Shown here one piece after another: positions 1-5,709 of a stretch of 6,273 bases of DNA. A model generated the notes under the pieces. The model was not told the origin of the DNA, ran no database searches, and saw only the letters and a list, made by a program, of their open reading frames with translations. This DNA comes from SCGC-AAA076-P13 sp965656035 (GTDB lineage: Bacteria; Pseudomonadota; Gammaproteobacteria; Magnimaribacterales; D2472). Position 1 is the first letter of the stretch. The number at the start of each line of letters is the position of its first letter. The position numbers were made by a program, and so were the translations under genes. The stretch is taken from assembly GCA_965656035.1 (NCBI GenBank), contig CBFHIO010000050.1, positions 1 to 6,273 of the forward strand. Reading direction: 5' to 3'.

Positions 1-2
1 AA

Positions 3-155
3 TCTTCAAGAGATCAGGCTTACCAAAGAATGTTAGATGATGCTAAAGCAAAAGGAGCAAATGCAGTTGTCTGTTTTAGGTTTCAAACCTCAACTATAAC
101 TCAGGGTGCGTCTGAAATATTGGCCTATGGCACTGGTGTAAAAATTAAAAAATAA
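3..155 (+). CDS. YbjQ/UPF0145 family protein, C-terminal part
   Basis: The window opens inside this gene. The reading frame from position 3 gives 50 residues and ends with TAA at 153-155. It contains a helix-like stretch (DQAYQRMLDDAKAKGANAVV), then RFQTS and SEILAYGTGVKI. These match the end of the YbjQ/UPF0145 family, where a conserved helix reading roughly 'A..RM...A...GANAVV' precedes a strand 'R(F/Y)(D/Q)TS' and a terminal 'E.(L/V)AYGTAV'. In the family the domain is about 100 residues and forms a pentameric beta-rich fold, often annotated as a putative heavy-metal-binding domain; its biochemical role is not established. The N-terminal half and start lie outside the window. The next gene starts 8 bp downstream on the same strand, so the two are probably co-transcribed. 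Confidence 0.85.
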   Translation, partial: SSRDQAYQRMLDDAKAKGANAVVCFRFQTSTITQGASEILAYGTGVKIKK

Positions 156-163
156 GGAAAAAA

Positions 164-388
164 ATGAATAAGACAGAAAAGGTAGCTTTTAGAGAGGCTG
201 TGATCGTAGTATTAATGGGGGCTGTAATTAATTTTCCATTACAGACATTTTTATTGTGGCTAACAATTGATACCTGGGAGTGGTCAAACCCGCTTACAAT
301 TTCATTGTTTACTCAATCAATTCTTACCTTAGTTGCCCTTATAAGGGTTTATTCAATAAGAATGAGATTTCAAAGAGGAAAGTTTTAG
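164..388 (+). CDS. Small two-helix membrane protein (resembles DUF7220-type proteins)
   Basis: This 74-residue protein starts at an ATG preceded by AAGGAA (154-159), a usable ribosome-binding site. The N-terminus is short and charged, followed by a hydrophobic segment at about residues 12-34, a short polar loop containing DTWEWSN, a second hydrophobic segment at about 43-62, and a basic tail (RVYSIRMRFQRGKF). The basic end suggests both termini are cytoplasmic. The pattern of a Glu before helix 1, then 'FTQS' and 'R.Y..R..F' after helix 2, reminds me of small membrane proteins annotated DUF7220. That match is from memory and tentative, and no function is known to me. It follows the YbjQ-like gene by 8 bp and is probably in the same transcript. 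Confidence 0.72.
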   Translation: MNKTEKVAFREAVIVVLMGAVINFPLQTFLLWLTIDTWEWSNPLTISLFTQSILTLVALIRVYSIRMRFQRGKF

Positions 389-403
389 GACCTAGTCCTT
401 TTT
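387..403 (+). terminator. Short palindrome plus T-tract between convergent genes
   Basis: AGGAC (387-391) and GTCCT (395-399) can pair around a 3-nt loop, and a T run continues to 403. The stem covers the last two bases of the upstream gene's stop TAG (386-388) and its loop is the reverse-strand stop of the next gene (392-394). The T-tract favours use as a rho-independent terminator for the plus-strand gene. The minus strand lacks a matching T run. A 5-bp stem is weak, so this is tentative. Confidence 0.3.
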
Positions 404-763
404 CTTTTCCTTCATATAATCTTTATGAGAGCCATGCATTTTAATCTTCACACCATGATTAATCATATCTTTACACCAAACATCATATACTGTGGAATAA
501 TTTGAAGCTAAGGTAGATAGAGCAATAGCATCTGTCCATTTTTCATCTTTCCATAGTTTATCTTTTGAGTCTCCGTGTTTTTTAATGTCTTCAAAAACAC
601 TATCTGCAGTAGCTAGAAACCATCCAATCCCAGATTTGACCTCCATACATTCTTTTGCACTCATAAGCTTATTAGGATGTTCTCTTTTTTCTTTTTTATG
701 GTCATCAGCATATAAAGATCCAAACATGGAAAAAGCAATTACTAAGGTGCTTATTTTTTTCAT
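392..763 (-). CDS. Small secreted Lys-rich hypothetical protein
   Basis: I do not recognise this protein. From the ATG at 763 it has 123 residues. The N-terminus is a clear Sec signal peptide: MKK, a hydrophobic core (ISTLVIAFSMFGSL) and a likely cleavage after YA at residue 19, leaving a mature protein of about 104 residues beginning DDHKKEK. The mature part is very rich in Lys, Asp and His, with two cysteines (39 and 97) that could form a periplasmic disulfide, and several Trp/Tyr residues (GWFLAT, WKDEKWTDA, YDVWCKDM). I chose this start because GGAG (769-772, reverse strand) sits six bases upstream and the signal peptide begins right there. An in-frame ATG at 787 would put eight residues before it. 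It ends three bases from the convergent membrane-protein gene. It lacks a lipobox Cys, so it is probably a soluble periplasmic protein. Confidence 0.75.
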   Translation of the reverse strand: MKKISTLVIAFSMFGSLYADDHKKEKREHPNKLMSAKECMEVKSGIGWFLATADSVFEDIKKHGDSKDKLWKDEKWTDAIALSTLASNYSTVYDVWCKDMINHGVKIKMHGSHKDYMKEKKKD

Positions 764-796
764 ATTTTCTCCAAAAATTATATTCATATTAATAGA

Positions 797-809
797 GTAA
801 ATTATTTAC
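797..809. repeat. GTAAA-N3-TTTAC palindrome, copy 1
   Basis: The palindrome has GTAAA (797-801) and TTTAC (805-809) arms with a 3-bp centre. It lies in the divergent gap upstream of the secreted-protein gene. The surrounding 15 bp (796-810) recur at 3354-3368, just before the P450 start, with a single mismatch in the palindrome centre. It could be a shared operator, but AT-rich sequence makes such matches cheap. Confidence 0.3.
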
Positions 810-842
810 AATAAAGTTCAAAAAATGTTTACTTTCTAGAAA

Positions 843-867
843 AAATATTCATAATGCATGAATATTT
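843..867. promoter_or_regulatory. Perfect 10-bp AT-rich inverted repeat, possible operator
   Basis: AAATATTCAT (843-852) and ATGAATATTT (858-867) are exact reverse complements separated by AATGC. The repeat lies in the middle of the divergent gap between the secreted-protein gene and the three-helix membrane-protein gene. That position suits a dimeric repressor site. A TATACT hexamer (867-872), a fair -10 match, starts at its right edge, so binding could block transcription of the plus-strand gene. No convincing -35 is visible. The assignment rests on symmetry and location only. Confidence 0.45.
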
Positions 868-873
868 ATACTC

Positions 874-897
874 ATAGGCATAATGCTTTTTGCCTAT
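874..897. promoter_or_regulatory. 7-bp inverted repeat just before the membrane-protein start
   Basis: ATAGGCA (874-880) and TGCCTAT (891-897) pair perfectly around a 10-nt loop, ending four bases before the ATG at 902. In RNA this would be a hairpin immediately upstream of the start codon. Its loop repeats the octamer CATAATGC (879-886), which also occurs at 850-857 at the loop of the neighbouring inverted repeat. It could be a second operator or a translational control hairpin. Confidence 0.4.
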
Positions 898-901
898 CAG
901 T

Positions 902-1153
902 ATGACTATCCTTGAAATTATTCAAATCATTAGCGTAGTTTTTGGTACATTGATAGCCGCACCTCTTATTGTTTCAAAAAAGTATAACAAGAGATTGTTA
1001 GGACTTATTGCTATTGCCATGGGGAGTATTCTTGCAATGATTGTTCAACTCAATGCTGGTTTATACTATTTTTTCTTTGCTTCCACCTTTTGGTTGTTAA
1101 ATTCTGCACATGCTATTCGTAAAATGCTTAGGACAAATAGAGAAATTCTTTAG
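902..1153 (+). CDS. Small three-helix membrane protein, unrecognised
   Basis: From the ATG at 902 this is an 83-residue protein made almost entirely of hydrophobic segments: about residues 3-24, 32-52 and 54-72. A basic loop (KKYNKR) lies between the first two and the tail is basic (IRKMLRTNREIL), which predicts inside positioning of loop 1 and the C-terminus. I do not recognise the family. A TTG at 890, in the same frame, would add four residues (MPIS) but begins at the edge of a hairpin arm. An in-frame stop at 881 rules out anything longer. Neither start has a good Shine-Dalgarno sequence, so translation may be leaderless or structure-controlled. Its stop overlaps the end of the convergent SDR gene by 4 bp. 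Likely an inner-membrane protein; no function is proposed. Confidence 0.65.
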   Translation: MTILEIIQIISVVFGTLIAAPLIVSKKYNKRLLGLIAIAMGSILAMIVQLNAGLYYFFFASTFWLLNSAHAIRKMLRTNREIL

Positions 1154-1824
1154 GCATTAACGAAATCTTTATACTTTAGAACAGATAAACCCTCTGAATT
1201 ATCATTCATTTTTTGCACCATTGCTTTGGCAACATTTTGTGCATTTATGAATCTCAAATCTGATAAGGGGCCAAGCATCAATGGATCAAAAATTTTACCT
1301 CCCAACTCTATTAATGAAACATCAAGTTTAAATTTTTCATCAACTCTTTTACCAAGCAAGTGACTAGGTTGAGCAAAGATTGTTTTTGTAAACCCTATTT
1401 TTTTAACAAGATATTCCATGTTGCCTTTTGTTTGGAGGTATAAGTTCTTTGAAGTTTTGTCTGCCCCTATCGCAGACACTATTGCTATTGATTTGGCACC
1501 ATTATTAAAAGACTTCCTGGCTATATTTAAAACATATTCGCAGTCTATCTTTATAAAATCATTTCTATCAGATTGCCGAATATACATAAGCTCACTTGAA
1601 CCCAATTTTTTCCCAATTGATATATATACATGATCAACTTTTGGAAAGTCTATGGCATCTATATCATCAAAATCTGAAATTATTTCGTTATAGTTTTCTT
1701 TATCAATACCTTTAGAATTTCGTGATAATAAAAAAATCTCCTGATTTTCTTTTGAGACACACTTAAGAATCTCTCCCCCAACAAGGCCCGAGGCCCCAAC
1801 AATCAATGTTTTAGTTTTCTTCAT
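1150..1824 (-). CDS. NAD(P)-binding atypical SDR, HTATIP2/TIP30-like
   Basis: This 224-residue protein begins with a Rossmann nucleotide-binding motif, GASGLVG (residues 10-16), after a beta strand TLIVG. Further on come VDHVYISIG, a serine in IVSAIGA (Ser117), and a YxxxK pair in YLQTKG (Tyr129, Lys133), the active-site arrangement of short-chain dehydrogenases. The 'GA.....YLQTKG.ME' block and 'QPSHLLGKR' (usually RPS.L.G.R; here Arg is replaced by Gln152) are typical of the atypical SDR group that includes human HTATIP2/TIP30 and many bacterial 'NAD(P)H-binding' proteins. Length fits this group, which lacks a long substrate domain. The substrate is unknown. It is the last gene of a minus-strand operon: its ATG overlaps the upstream kinase stop as ATGA, implying translational coupling. 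No separate Shine-Dalgarno is seen. Confidence 0.85.
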   Translation of the reverse strand: MKKTKTLIVGASGLVGGEILKCVSKENQEIFLLSRNSKGIDKENYNEIISDFDDIDAIDFPKVDHVYISIGKKLGSSELMYIRQSDRNDFIKIDCEYVLNIARKSFNNGAKSIAIVSAIGADKTSKNLYLQTKGNMEYLVKKIGFTKTIFAQPSHLLGKRVDEKFKLDVSLIELGGKIFDPLMLGPLSDLRFINAQNVAKAMVQKMNDNSEGLSVLKYKDFVNA

Positions 1825-2321
1825 CTAATAAAACTGATAACACTTGATAATAAATTTTCAACCGAGTTATTACCATCTAATGTCGTATCTGCCCATTTCT
1901 TATAAAGAGGTTCTCTTTCTTGATAAATTTTATCAATACTCAAGCCCTCAGGAGCAGCCAATCCCCTATGTTGACCCTGACCAATTCTGTTTTTTATTTC
2001 ATCAAGAGGCGTATTGATGTATACCATTTTAGAAAAAGAGCTTAAATGCAACATTGATTTTTCAGAATAGACTGCGCTACCTCCAGTAGAGATAATTTTA
2101 GTATGTTTATCAAGACCTAGTATCACTTCTTCTTCCATATGCCTAACAAATTTATATCCATTATCTTTTTTTATTTGTTCAAGAGAGGTTTTAAATTTTT
2201 TTTCGATTAGCAAGTCAGTATCAATAAAATTAATACCCAAATTTTCAGCCAATGCTTTGCCAATAGTTGATTTCCCGCAGCCAGCCATCCCTATAAAGCT
2301 GACATTTTGAACTCTATGCAT
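1821..2321 (-). CDS. Shikimate kinase-like P-loop kinase, variant form
   Basis: This 166-residue protein has the length and fold signature of shikimate kinase, which phosphorylates shikimate with ATP in the aromatic amino-acid pathway. Walker A is GMAGCGKST (residues 11-19), followed by FIDTD (Asp34 and Asp36 in the DxD that binds Mg and substrate), STGGS (79-82), a lid-like RGLAAP (from Arg119) and REPLYKKWAD (Arg136 onward). Several positions differ from classical AroK: GGS replaces GGG, FVRHMEEE replaces the usual FR..E, and RGLAAPEG replaces RPLL. These features fit a divergent branch also annotated as shikimate kinase (TGGSAVYSEK is characteristic, from memory). No aroB or other aromatic-pathway gene is in view, so this may not be the housekeeping enzyme and could act on another small alcohol. 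It overlaps pip by 8 bp and the SDR gene by 4 bp. Confidence 0.78.
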   Translation of the reverse strand: MHRVQNVSFIGMAGCGKSTIGKALAENLGINFIDTDLLIEKKFKTSLEQIKKDNGYKFVRHMEEEVILGLDKHTKIISTGGSAVYSEKSMLHLSSFSKMVYINTPLDEIKNRIGQGQHRGLAAPEGLSIDKIYQEREPLYKKWADTTLDGNNSVENLLSSVISFIR

Positions 2322-3264
2322 ATTGATTTGTTGCTTTTATAAGCTCATGAGTTATCTCTTTTTCAAAAGCAGTATGCCCAGAGGAGGGAGCTATTATTAA
2401 TTTAGCCTCAGGCCAATTTTTAGACAGTTCCCATGCAGTTGTCATCGGACAAACAATATCATACCTGCCTTGAACGATTGTGGTAGGAATATTTCTTATG
2501 ATGTCTATCCCAGATTCAATTAGCTGATTCTCATGTTCTAGAAAACCCCTATTTATAAAATAATGATTTTCGATAAGAGCAAAAGCTAATGCAAATTGCG
2601 GGTCAGAAAAGCTATCAGCCATGCTGGGGTTATAACTTAAACTACTAGCTGAACCTTCCCATCTGGACCAAGCTATTGCTGCAGCTAGTTTTTTTTCTTC
2701 GTCGTCACCTTTAAATATTTTATAGTATGCAGACATTAAATCATGTCGTTGATCTATGTCTATTGGCTCTAAGAATTTTTCCCAAGCTTCTGGAAAGATA
2801 TTGCTAGCTCCTTCTTGGTAGAACCAATCAAGCTCTTTCTTTCTGAGCATAAAGACTCCTCTTAGAACCATTTCGCTAACTGATGCTGGATAAGTTTGTG
2901 AGTATGCAAGAGATAATGTACTACCCCAAGAGCCACCAAAAACAAGCCATTTTTTTAATCCAAGTATGTTTTTAAGTGCTTCTATATCCTCAACAAGGTC
3001 CCATGTAGTATTTTTCTCAAGACAGCCGTGAGGCTTACTCCTTCCGCAACCTCTTTGGTCAAAGATTACAATATGGTATTTTTTAGGATTAAAGAACCTT
3101 CTTACAGAAGTGCTGCCTCCACCACCAGGACCTCCGTGAAGAAAAACAGCTGGCTTGCCGTTTGGATTTCCGCATTGCTCATAATATATTTGATGACCAT
3201 CTCTTTCGATGTAACCATTATTAAATGGCTCAATTGGTGGGTAGAGTTTGAAGACTTCAGACAT
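2314..3264 (-). CDS. pip: Proline iminopeptidase (prolyl aminopeptidase, S33)
   Basis: This enzyme removes N-terminal proline from peptides in the cytoplasm. The 316-residue product is the normal length for the bacterial enzyme. It begins with the characteristic YPPIEPFNNG, then shows the oxyanion-hole HGGPGGG (43-49), DQRGCGRS (69-76), the nucleophile elbow GGSWGS with Ser112, WSRWE with Glu203 (the family's substrate amino-group-binding Glu), and the remaining triad residues Asp269 (GRYDIVCP) and His297 (SGHTAF). All catalytic elements are intact. There is no signal peptide. The ATG at 3264 is followed directly by the family's usual N-terminus, which supports this start, although no clear Shine-Dalgarno precedes it. 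It is the first gene of a three-gene minus-strand operon with overlapping ends and is transcribed away from the P450 gene. Confidence 0.95.
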   Translation of the reverse strand: MSEVFKLYPPIEPFNNGYIERDGHQIYYEQCGNPNGKPAVFLHGGPGGGGSTSVRRFFNPKKYHIVIFDQRGCGRSKPHGCLEKNTTWDLVEDIEALKNILGLKKWLVFGGSWGSTLSLAYSQTYPASVSEMVLRGVFMLRKKELDWFYQEGASNIFPEAWEKFLEPIDIDQRHDLMSAYYKIFKGDDEEKKLAAAIAWSRWEGSASSLSYNPSMADSFSDPQFALAFALIENHYFINRGFLEHENQLIESGIDIIRNIPTTIVQGRYDIVCPMTTAWELSKNWPEAKLIIAPSSGHTAFEKEITHELIKATNQYA

Positions 3265-3354
3265 ATTAATTAGCCATATTTTTAATAATTAGTTACTTGA
3301 ATTAAGAGGTTAATATAGACTTAAAAAATTTGAAACAATTTATAGATAAAAATA

Positions 3355-3367
3355 GTAAACTATTTAC
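3355..3367. repeat. GTAAA-N3-TTTAC palindrome, copy 2
   Basis: GTAAA (3355-3359) and TTTAC (3363-3367) flank a 3-bp centre, ending three bases before the P450 ATG. A second, overlapping inverted repeat, AAATAG/CTATTT (3350-3355 and 3360-3365), shares the site. The 15-bp core matches the copy at 796-810 with one mismatch. Its position over the expected ribosome-binding region could let a bound protein or RNA hairpin affect P450 expression. This is inference. Confidence 0.3.
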
Positions 3368-3370
3368 ATA

Positions 3371-4723
3371 ATGTCCAAAAGTTTTGTTCTATCGTCTGAG
3401 ATTTTAAAAAATAAAATTAATGAACCTCGTTTTGAAAAAAAGTTTATACATACTCCGTCTAATTTTTTAAATGATTTAGACCTTTTTACAAAAGGTCAGC
3501 CCTTTGATTTATATAAAGAGCTTAGGGAAAATGCCCCAGTATTTTTTCACCCACCCATGTTAAACGATCCAGAGCCAGGATATTGGGTCCTTACAAGATA
3601 TGAAGACATAAAGATGGTATCAATGAACCCAAAGATTTTTTCATCACAGTATTCAACTGGAACTTTACTAACACTTGGCTCAGAAGAAAATAGACATCCG
3701 CAATTATTTAAATCCTCAATTGACCATATGCTCAATCTTGACGGTGAGATGCACCTAAACTTGAGAAAAGAACATATGCCTTTTTTTAAACCAGGATATA
3801 TAGATGAATTACAAAATAAAGTTTCCCTCAAAGTGACTCATCTGTTGGATGAGGCCGAAAAGCTTAATGAATTTAATTTAGTAAAAGAAATATCACAACA
3901 ACTACCAATCTTTACTCTGTCTGAAGTCTTGGGCATTCCTGAATCAGACAGACAAAAACTTGTGGAGTGGATGGAATTTTTAGAATTAGCTCAATATTTT
4001 GCTTTTGAACAAATGAAGCAAAAGAAAAAAGGAGTAACTGATACAACCCCAGATCCTGCTCTTTTTGAAATGTTCAATAATATGGTTGATGAAATGTTTG
4101 ACTATGGAAGATTTATTCTAAATAAGAAAAAAGATAAGCCAGAGAATGATTTACTGAGCGCAATCGCTAATGCAAAGATTGAAGGGGAAGACTTATCACA
4201 AGAGTTTCTTGATGGCTCATGGCTTTTGATAATTTTTGCAGGCAATGACACAACCAGAAATACTATGAGCGGAGGGATTAAACTTCTTCATGATAATCCT
4301 AAACAAAAACAATTAGTAATAGATGATTTCGACAAAGTTACAGGATTAATAAATGAGACTATTAGATACGTTTCCCCAGTAATTCATATGAGGAGAACTT
4401 CTCTTGAAGAAACTATAATAGGCGATCAAAAAATCGGTCCCTATGAAAAAATTGCTTTATGGTATGGAGCTGCAAATAGAGATCCTGAGGTTTTTGAATC
4501 ACCGGATGAATTTAATATTTTAAGAGAAAATGCCGATCGACATCTTGCCTTTGGTATTGGAAGGCATACCTGCTTAGGAAAACCAATTGCACTGATGCAA
4601 CTAAGAGAGTTTTACTCACAATTCTTGTCTAGATTTCCTGACTATAAACTCACTGGAGACTGGAAGGTTGCACCAAATAACTTTGTTCATGCAATTCAAG
4701 AAATACCAATAAAACTGAAATAA
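3371..4723 (+). CDS. Cytochrome P450, bacterial class I, CYP124/125/153-like
   Basis: A heme monooxygenase of 450 residues with no membrane anchor, so it is a soluble bacterial P450 that needs a ferredoxin and reductase. Visible landmarks: YWVLTRYEDI (71-80), a C-helix region around HLNLRKEHMPFF, the I-helix oxygen-activation motif AGNDTTRN (290-297), ExxR as ETIR (Glu329, Arg332), PVIHMRRT, and the heme-binding loop FGIGRHTCLG with ligand Cys401. AGN(D/E)TTRN is typical of the CYP124/125/142 and CYP153 clades, which hydroxylate terminal or near-terminal carbons of alkanes, terpenoids or sterol side chains. 'HMRRT' and 'LWYGAANRD' point to CYP153, while 'EFNILRE' recalls CYP125. The heme loop differs from both (HTC where CYP153 has HRC; ALMQLRE where CYP153 has AExQLR), so the substrate cannot be assigned. 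No strong Shine-Dalgarno precedes the ATG. It diverges from pip, and no ferredoxin gene is nearby. Confidence 0.94.
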   Translation: MSKSFVLSSEILKNKINEPRFEKKFIHTPSNFLNDLDLFTKGQPFDLYKELRENAPVFFHPPMLNDPEPGYWVLTRYEDIKMVSMNPKIFSSQYSTGTLLTLGSEENRHPQLFKSSIDHMLNLDGEMHLNLRKEHMPFFKPGYIDELQNKVSLKVTHLLDEAEKLNEFNLVKEISQQLPIFTLSEVLGIPESDRQKLVEWMEFLELAQYFAFEQMKQKKKGVTDTTPDPALFEMFNNMVDEMFDYGRFILNKKKDKPENDLLSAIANAKIEGEDLSQEFLDGSWLLIIFAGNDTTRNTMSGGIKLLHDNPKQKQLVIDDFDKVTGLINETIRYVSPVIHMRRTSLEETIIGDQKIGPYEKIALWYGAANRDPEVFESPDEFNILRENADRHLAFGIGRHTCLGKPIALMQLREFYSQFLSRFPDYKLTGDWKVAPNNFVHAIQEIPIKLK

Positions 4724-4870
4724 TAAAGGTTTATAAATATCCTTATTTAAGTTTACAAATGAAAACTGATTATCAATTTATTATTGGATTTTAGAAGTCC
4801 CTCTAAATTAGTTTTGTGTAAAAAGGACCTTTCTTGCAGCAAGCAAACCACTGTCTGCAAAATAGATGCT

Positions 4871-5197
4871 TCATGATAGTAATTTAAGTATTTGTTTTTT
4901 ATTTTTTTCACCAAATTTCTGATATTGATTAATAATCTCTGATAGTGATCTACCAAAATCAGTTAATGAATATTCAACCCTTGGTGGAATAGTTTTGAAA
5001 TCATTCCGATGGATGAGATTATGACTCTCAAGCTCTCTTAACTGTTTGGTAAGCATTTGCTCTGTTATTGGGAATAAGGTTTTTCTTAGTTCACCAAACC
5101 TTTTGGGTCCTGACTGAATGGTATAAATTAATGGCATTTTCCATTTACCACCAATAAGTTTAGTAACCTCATGGAGTGCGCAATATTCTTCTTTCAT
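4871..5197 (-). CDS. HxlR-family winged-helix transcriptional regulator
   Basis: A 108-residue DNA-binding protein, the standard length for HxlR regulators, which act as dimers. The family signature is complete: IGGKWKMPLI (15-24), GPKRFGELRK (30-39), the recognition-helix region ITEQMLTKQLRELE (44-57), and the wing followed by PPRVEYSLTDFGRSL (71-85). Cys6 lies in the N-terminal helix where many family members have a conserved Cys. In B. subtilis YodB this Cys senses quinones, diamide and other electrophiles. It is transcribed divergently from a DoxX/glutathionyl-hydroquinone reductase operon with a 102-bp gap that contains a near-perfect palindrome, so it probably represses that operon and itself, releasing DNA when Cys6 is modified. 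That role is inference. No Shine-Dalgarno is evident before its ATG. Confidence 0.93.
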   Translation of the reverse strand: MKEEYCALHEVTKLIGGKWKMPLIYTIQSGPKRFGELRKTLFPITEQMLTKQLRELESHNLIHRNDFKTIPPRVEYSLTDFGRSLSEIINQYQKFGEKNKKQILKLLS

Positions 5198-5220
5198 TAT
5201 TTAATACTATGTTTTTAGTT

Positions 5221-5244
5221 AGTACTCATTTATAAATTAGTACT
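5221..5244. promoter_or_regulatory. 24-bp near-perfect palindrome, likely HxlR operator
   Basis: Both ends are AGTACT (5221-5226 and 5239-5244) and the centre is ATTTATAAAT (5228-5237), itself a palindrome. Only one base pair (C5227 against T5238) breaks the symmetry. An 8-bp direct repeat TTAGTACT also falls at 5219-5226 and 5237-5244. It lies between the HxlR gene and the doxX operon and touches the -35 of the doxX promoter, so a bound dimer would block that promoter. Assignment to this regulator is by position and symmetry. Confidence 0.65.
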
Positions 5245-5271
5245 TGTTATTTTCATTGTTAGACATATTAT
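5244..5271 (+). promoter_or_regulatory. Sigma-70-like promoter for the doxX operon
   Basis: A -35 TTGTTA (5244-5249, four of six consensus bases) is followed after 16 bp by a -10 TATTAT (5266-5271, five of six). This predicts a start near 5278 and a leader of about 22 nt carrying the GGAG ribosome-binding site at 5289-5292. The -35 shares its first base with the last base of the operator palindrome, as expected for repression by exclusion of RNA polymerase. Confidence 0.5.
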
Positions 5272-5299
5272 ACACGTATTAAATAAATGGAGATTAAAT

Positions 5300-5692
5300 A
5301 TGAATAAATTAAATGAATACATTGACCAAGTTTCCTTTGTAGGGCCATGGTTGCTTAGAATCACTCTTGGAATATCTTTTTTCCTATATGGATACGGTAA
5401 GTTTCCACTACCATCAGAGTTATTGCTTAGTTTTGGATTCTCTCAGTTTGTTGCTGTGTTAGTTCCGGTCGTTGAGGTAGTTGGTGGTATTGGAATAATC
5501 TTAACTGGATTTATCAGTGGATTATGGGGTCAGTTATTAACACGGGTGTTGGGCTTAGTTTTATCAGTATTAATGGTTTTTGCTCTTGTTCTTGCCCATT
5601 CTGATTGGTTAATAAATGCAGAACTCTTTAAAAATATACAGGTTTACTTACTTGTTGTATCTTTATACTTTGTTTTCAATCCTAAAGGTTAA
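5300..5692 (+). CDS. DoxX family inner-membrane protein (YqjF-like)
   Basis: A 130-residue integral membrane protein with four predicted helices at about 14-32, 48-70, 78-99 and 112-126. The DoxX family hallmarks are visible: LLRITLGISFFLYGYGKF in helix 1 (Arg20, Lys34) and a Glu within helix 2 in VVEVVGGIGIILTG (Glu59, 'E..GG...L.G'). Length is typical. The biochemical role of bacterial DoxX/YqjF proteins is poorly defined; links to quinone or thiol redox chemistry in the membrane have been suggested. In E. coli yqjF sits directly before yqjG, which encodes glutathionyl-hydroquinone reductase, and the same enzyme follows here after one tiny gene. The start has a good GGAG (5289-5292) seven bases upstream. 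It is the first gene of an operon divergent from the HxlR regulator. Confidence 0.9.
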   Translation: MNKLNEYIDQVSFVGPWLLRITLGISFFLYGYGKFPLPSELLLSFGFSQFVAVLVPVVEVVGGIGIILTGFISGLWGQLLTRVLGLVLSVLMVFALVLAHSDWLINAELFKNIQVYLLVVSLYFVFNPKG

Positions 5693-5709
5693 CTTAATAG
5701 GAGATAATT

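Noticed and set aside
777..782. Perfect TATAAT on the minus strand before the secreted-protein gene
   Set aside because: Transcription would begin inside the Shine-Dalgarno (about 770), leaving too short a leader, and no -35 is found at the right distance.
764..787. Upstream ATG (787) for the secreted protein
   Set aside because: It would add MNIIFGEN before an already complete signal peptide, and the good GGAG at 769-772 serves the ATG at 763.
585..800. Open frame of 71 codons on the plus strand
   Set aside because: Lies almost wholly antisense to the secreted-protein gene, which has a signal peptide and a ribosome-binding site; the plus-strand frame has neither protein-family motifs nor a Shine-Dalgarno.
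1418..1633. Plus-strand frame of 71 codons
   Set aside because: Antisense to the SDR gene, whose Rossmann and YxxxK motifs make it certain.
3028..3273. Plus-strand frame of 81 codons
   Set aside because: Antisense to the N-terminal, highly conserved part of proline iminopeptidase.
3547..3831. Minus-strand frame of 94 codons
   Set aside because: Antisense to the P450; no motif or ribosome-binding site.
4726..4744. AAGG/CCTT hairpin just after the P450 stop
   Set aside because: Only four pairs around an 11-nt loop and no proper T-tract.
4834..4860. TTGCAG/CTGCAA 6-bp inverted repeat with 15-nt loop after the HxlR gene
   Set aside because: The loop is large, the stem has no adjacent T-tract on either strand (a TTTTT run on the minus strand is more than ten bases away), so I could not support a terminator.
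4753..4956. Minus-strand frame of 67 codons extending into the P450-HxlR gap
   Set aside because: Overlaps the HxlR gene end out of frame, has no Shine-Dalgarno and low-complexity AT-driven composition. I see no gene in 4724-4870.
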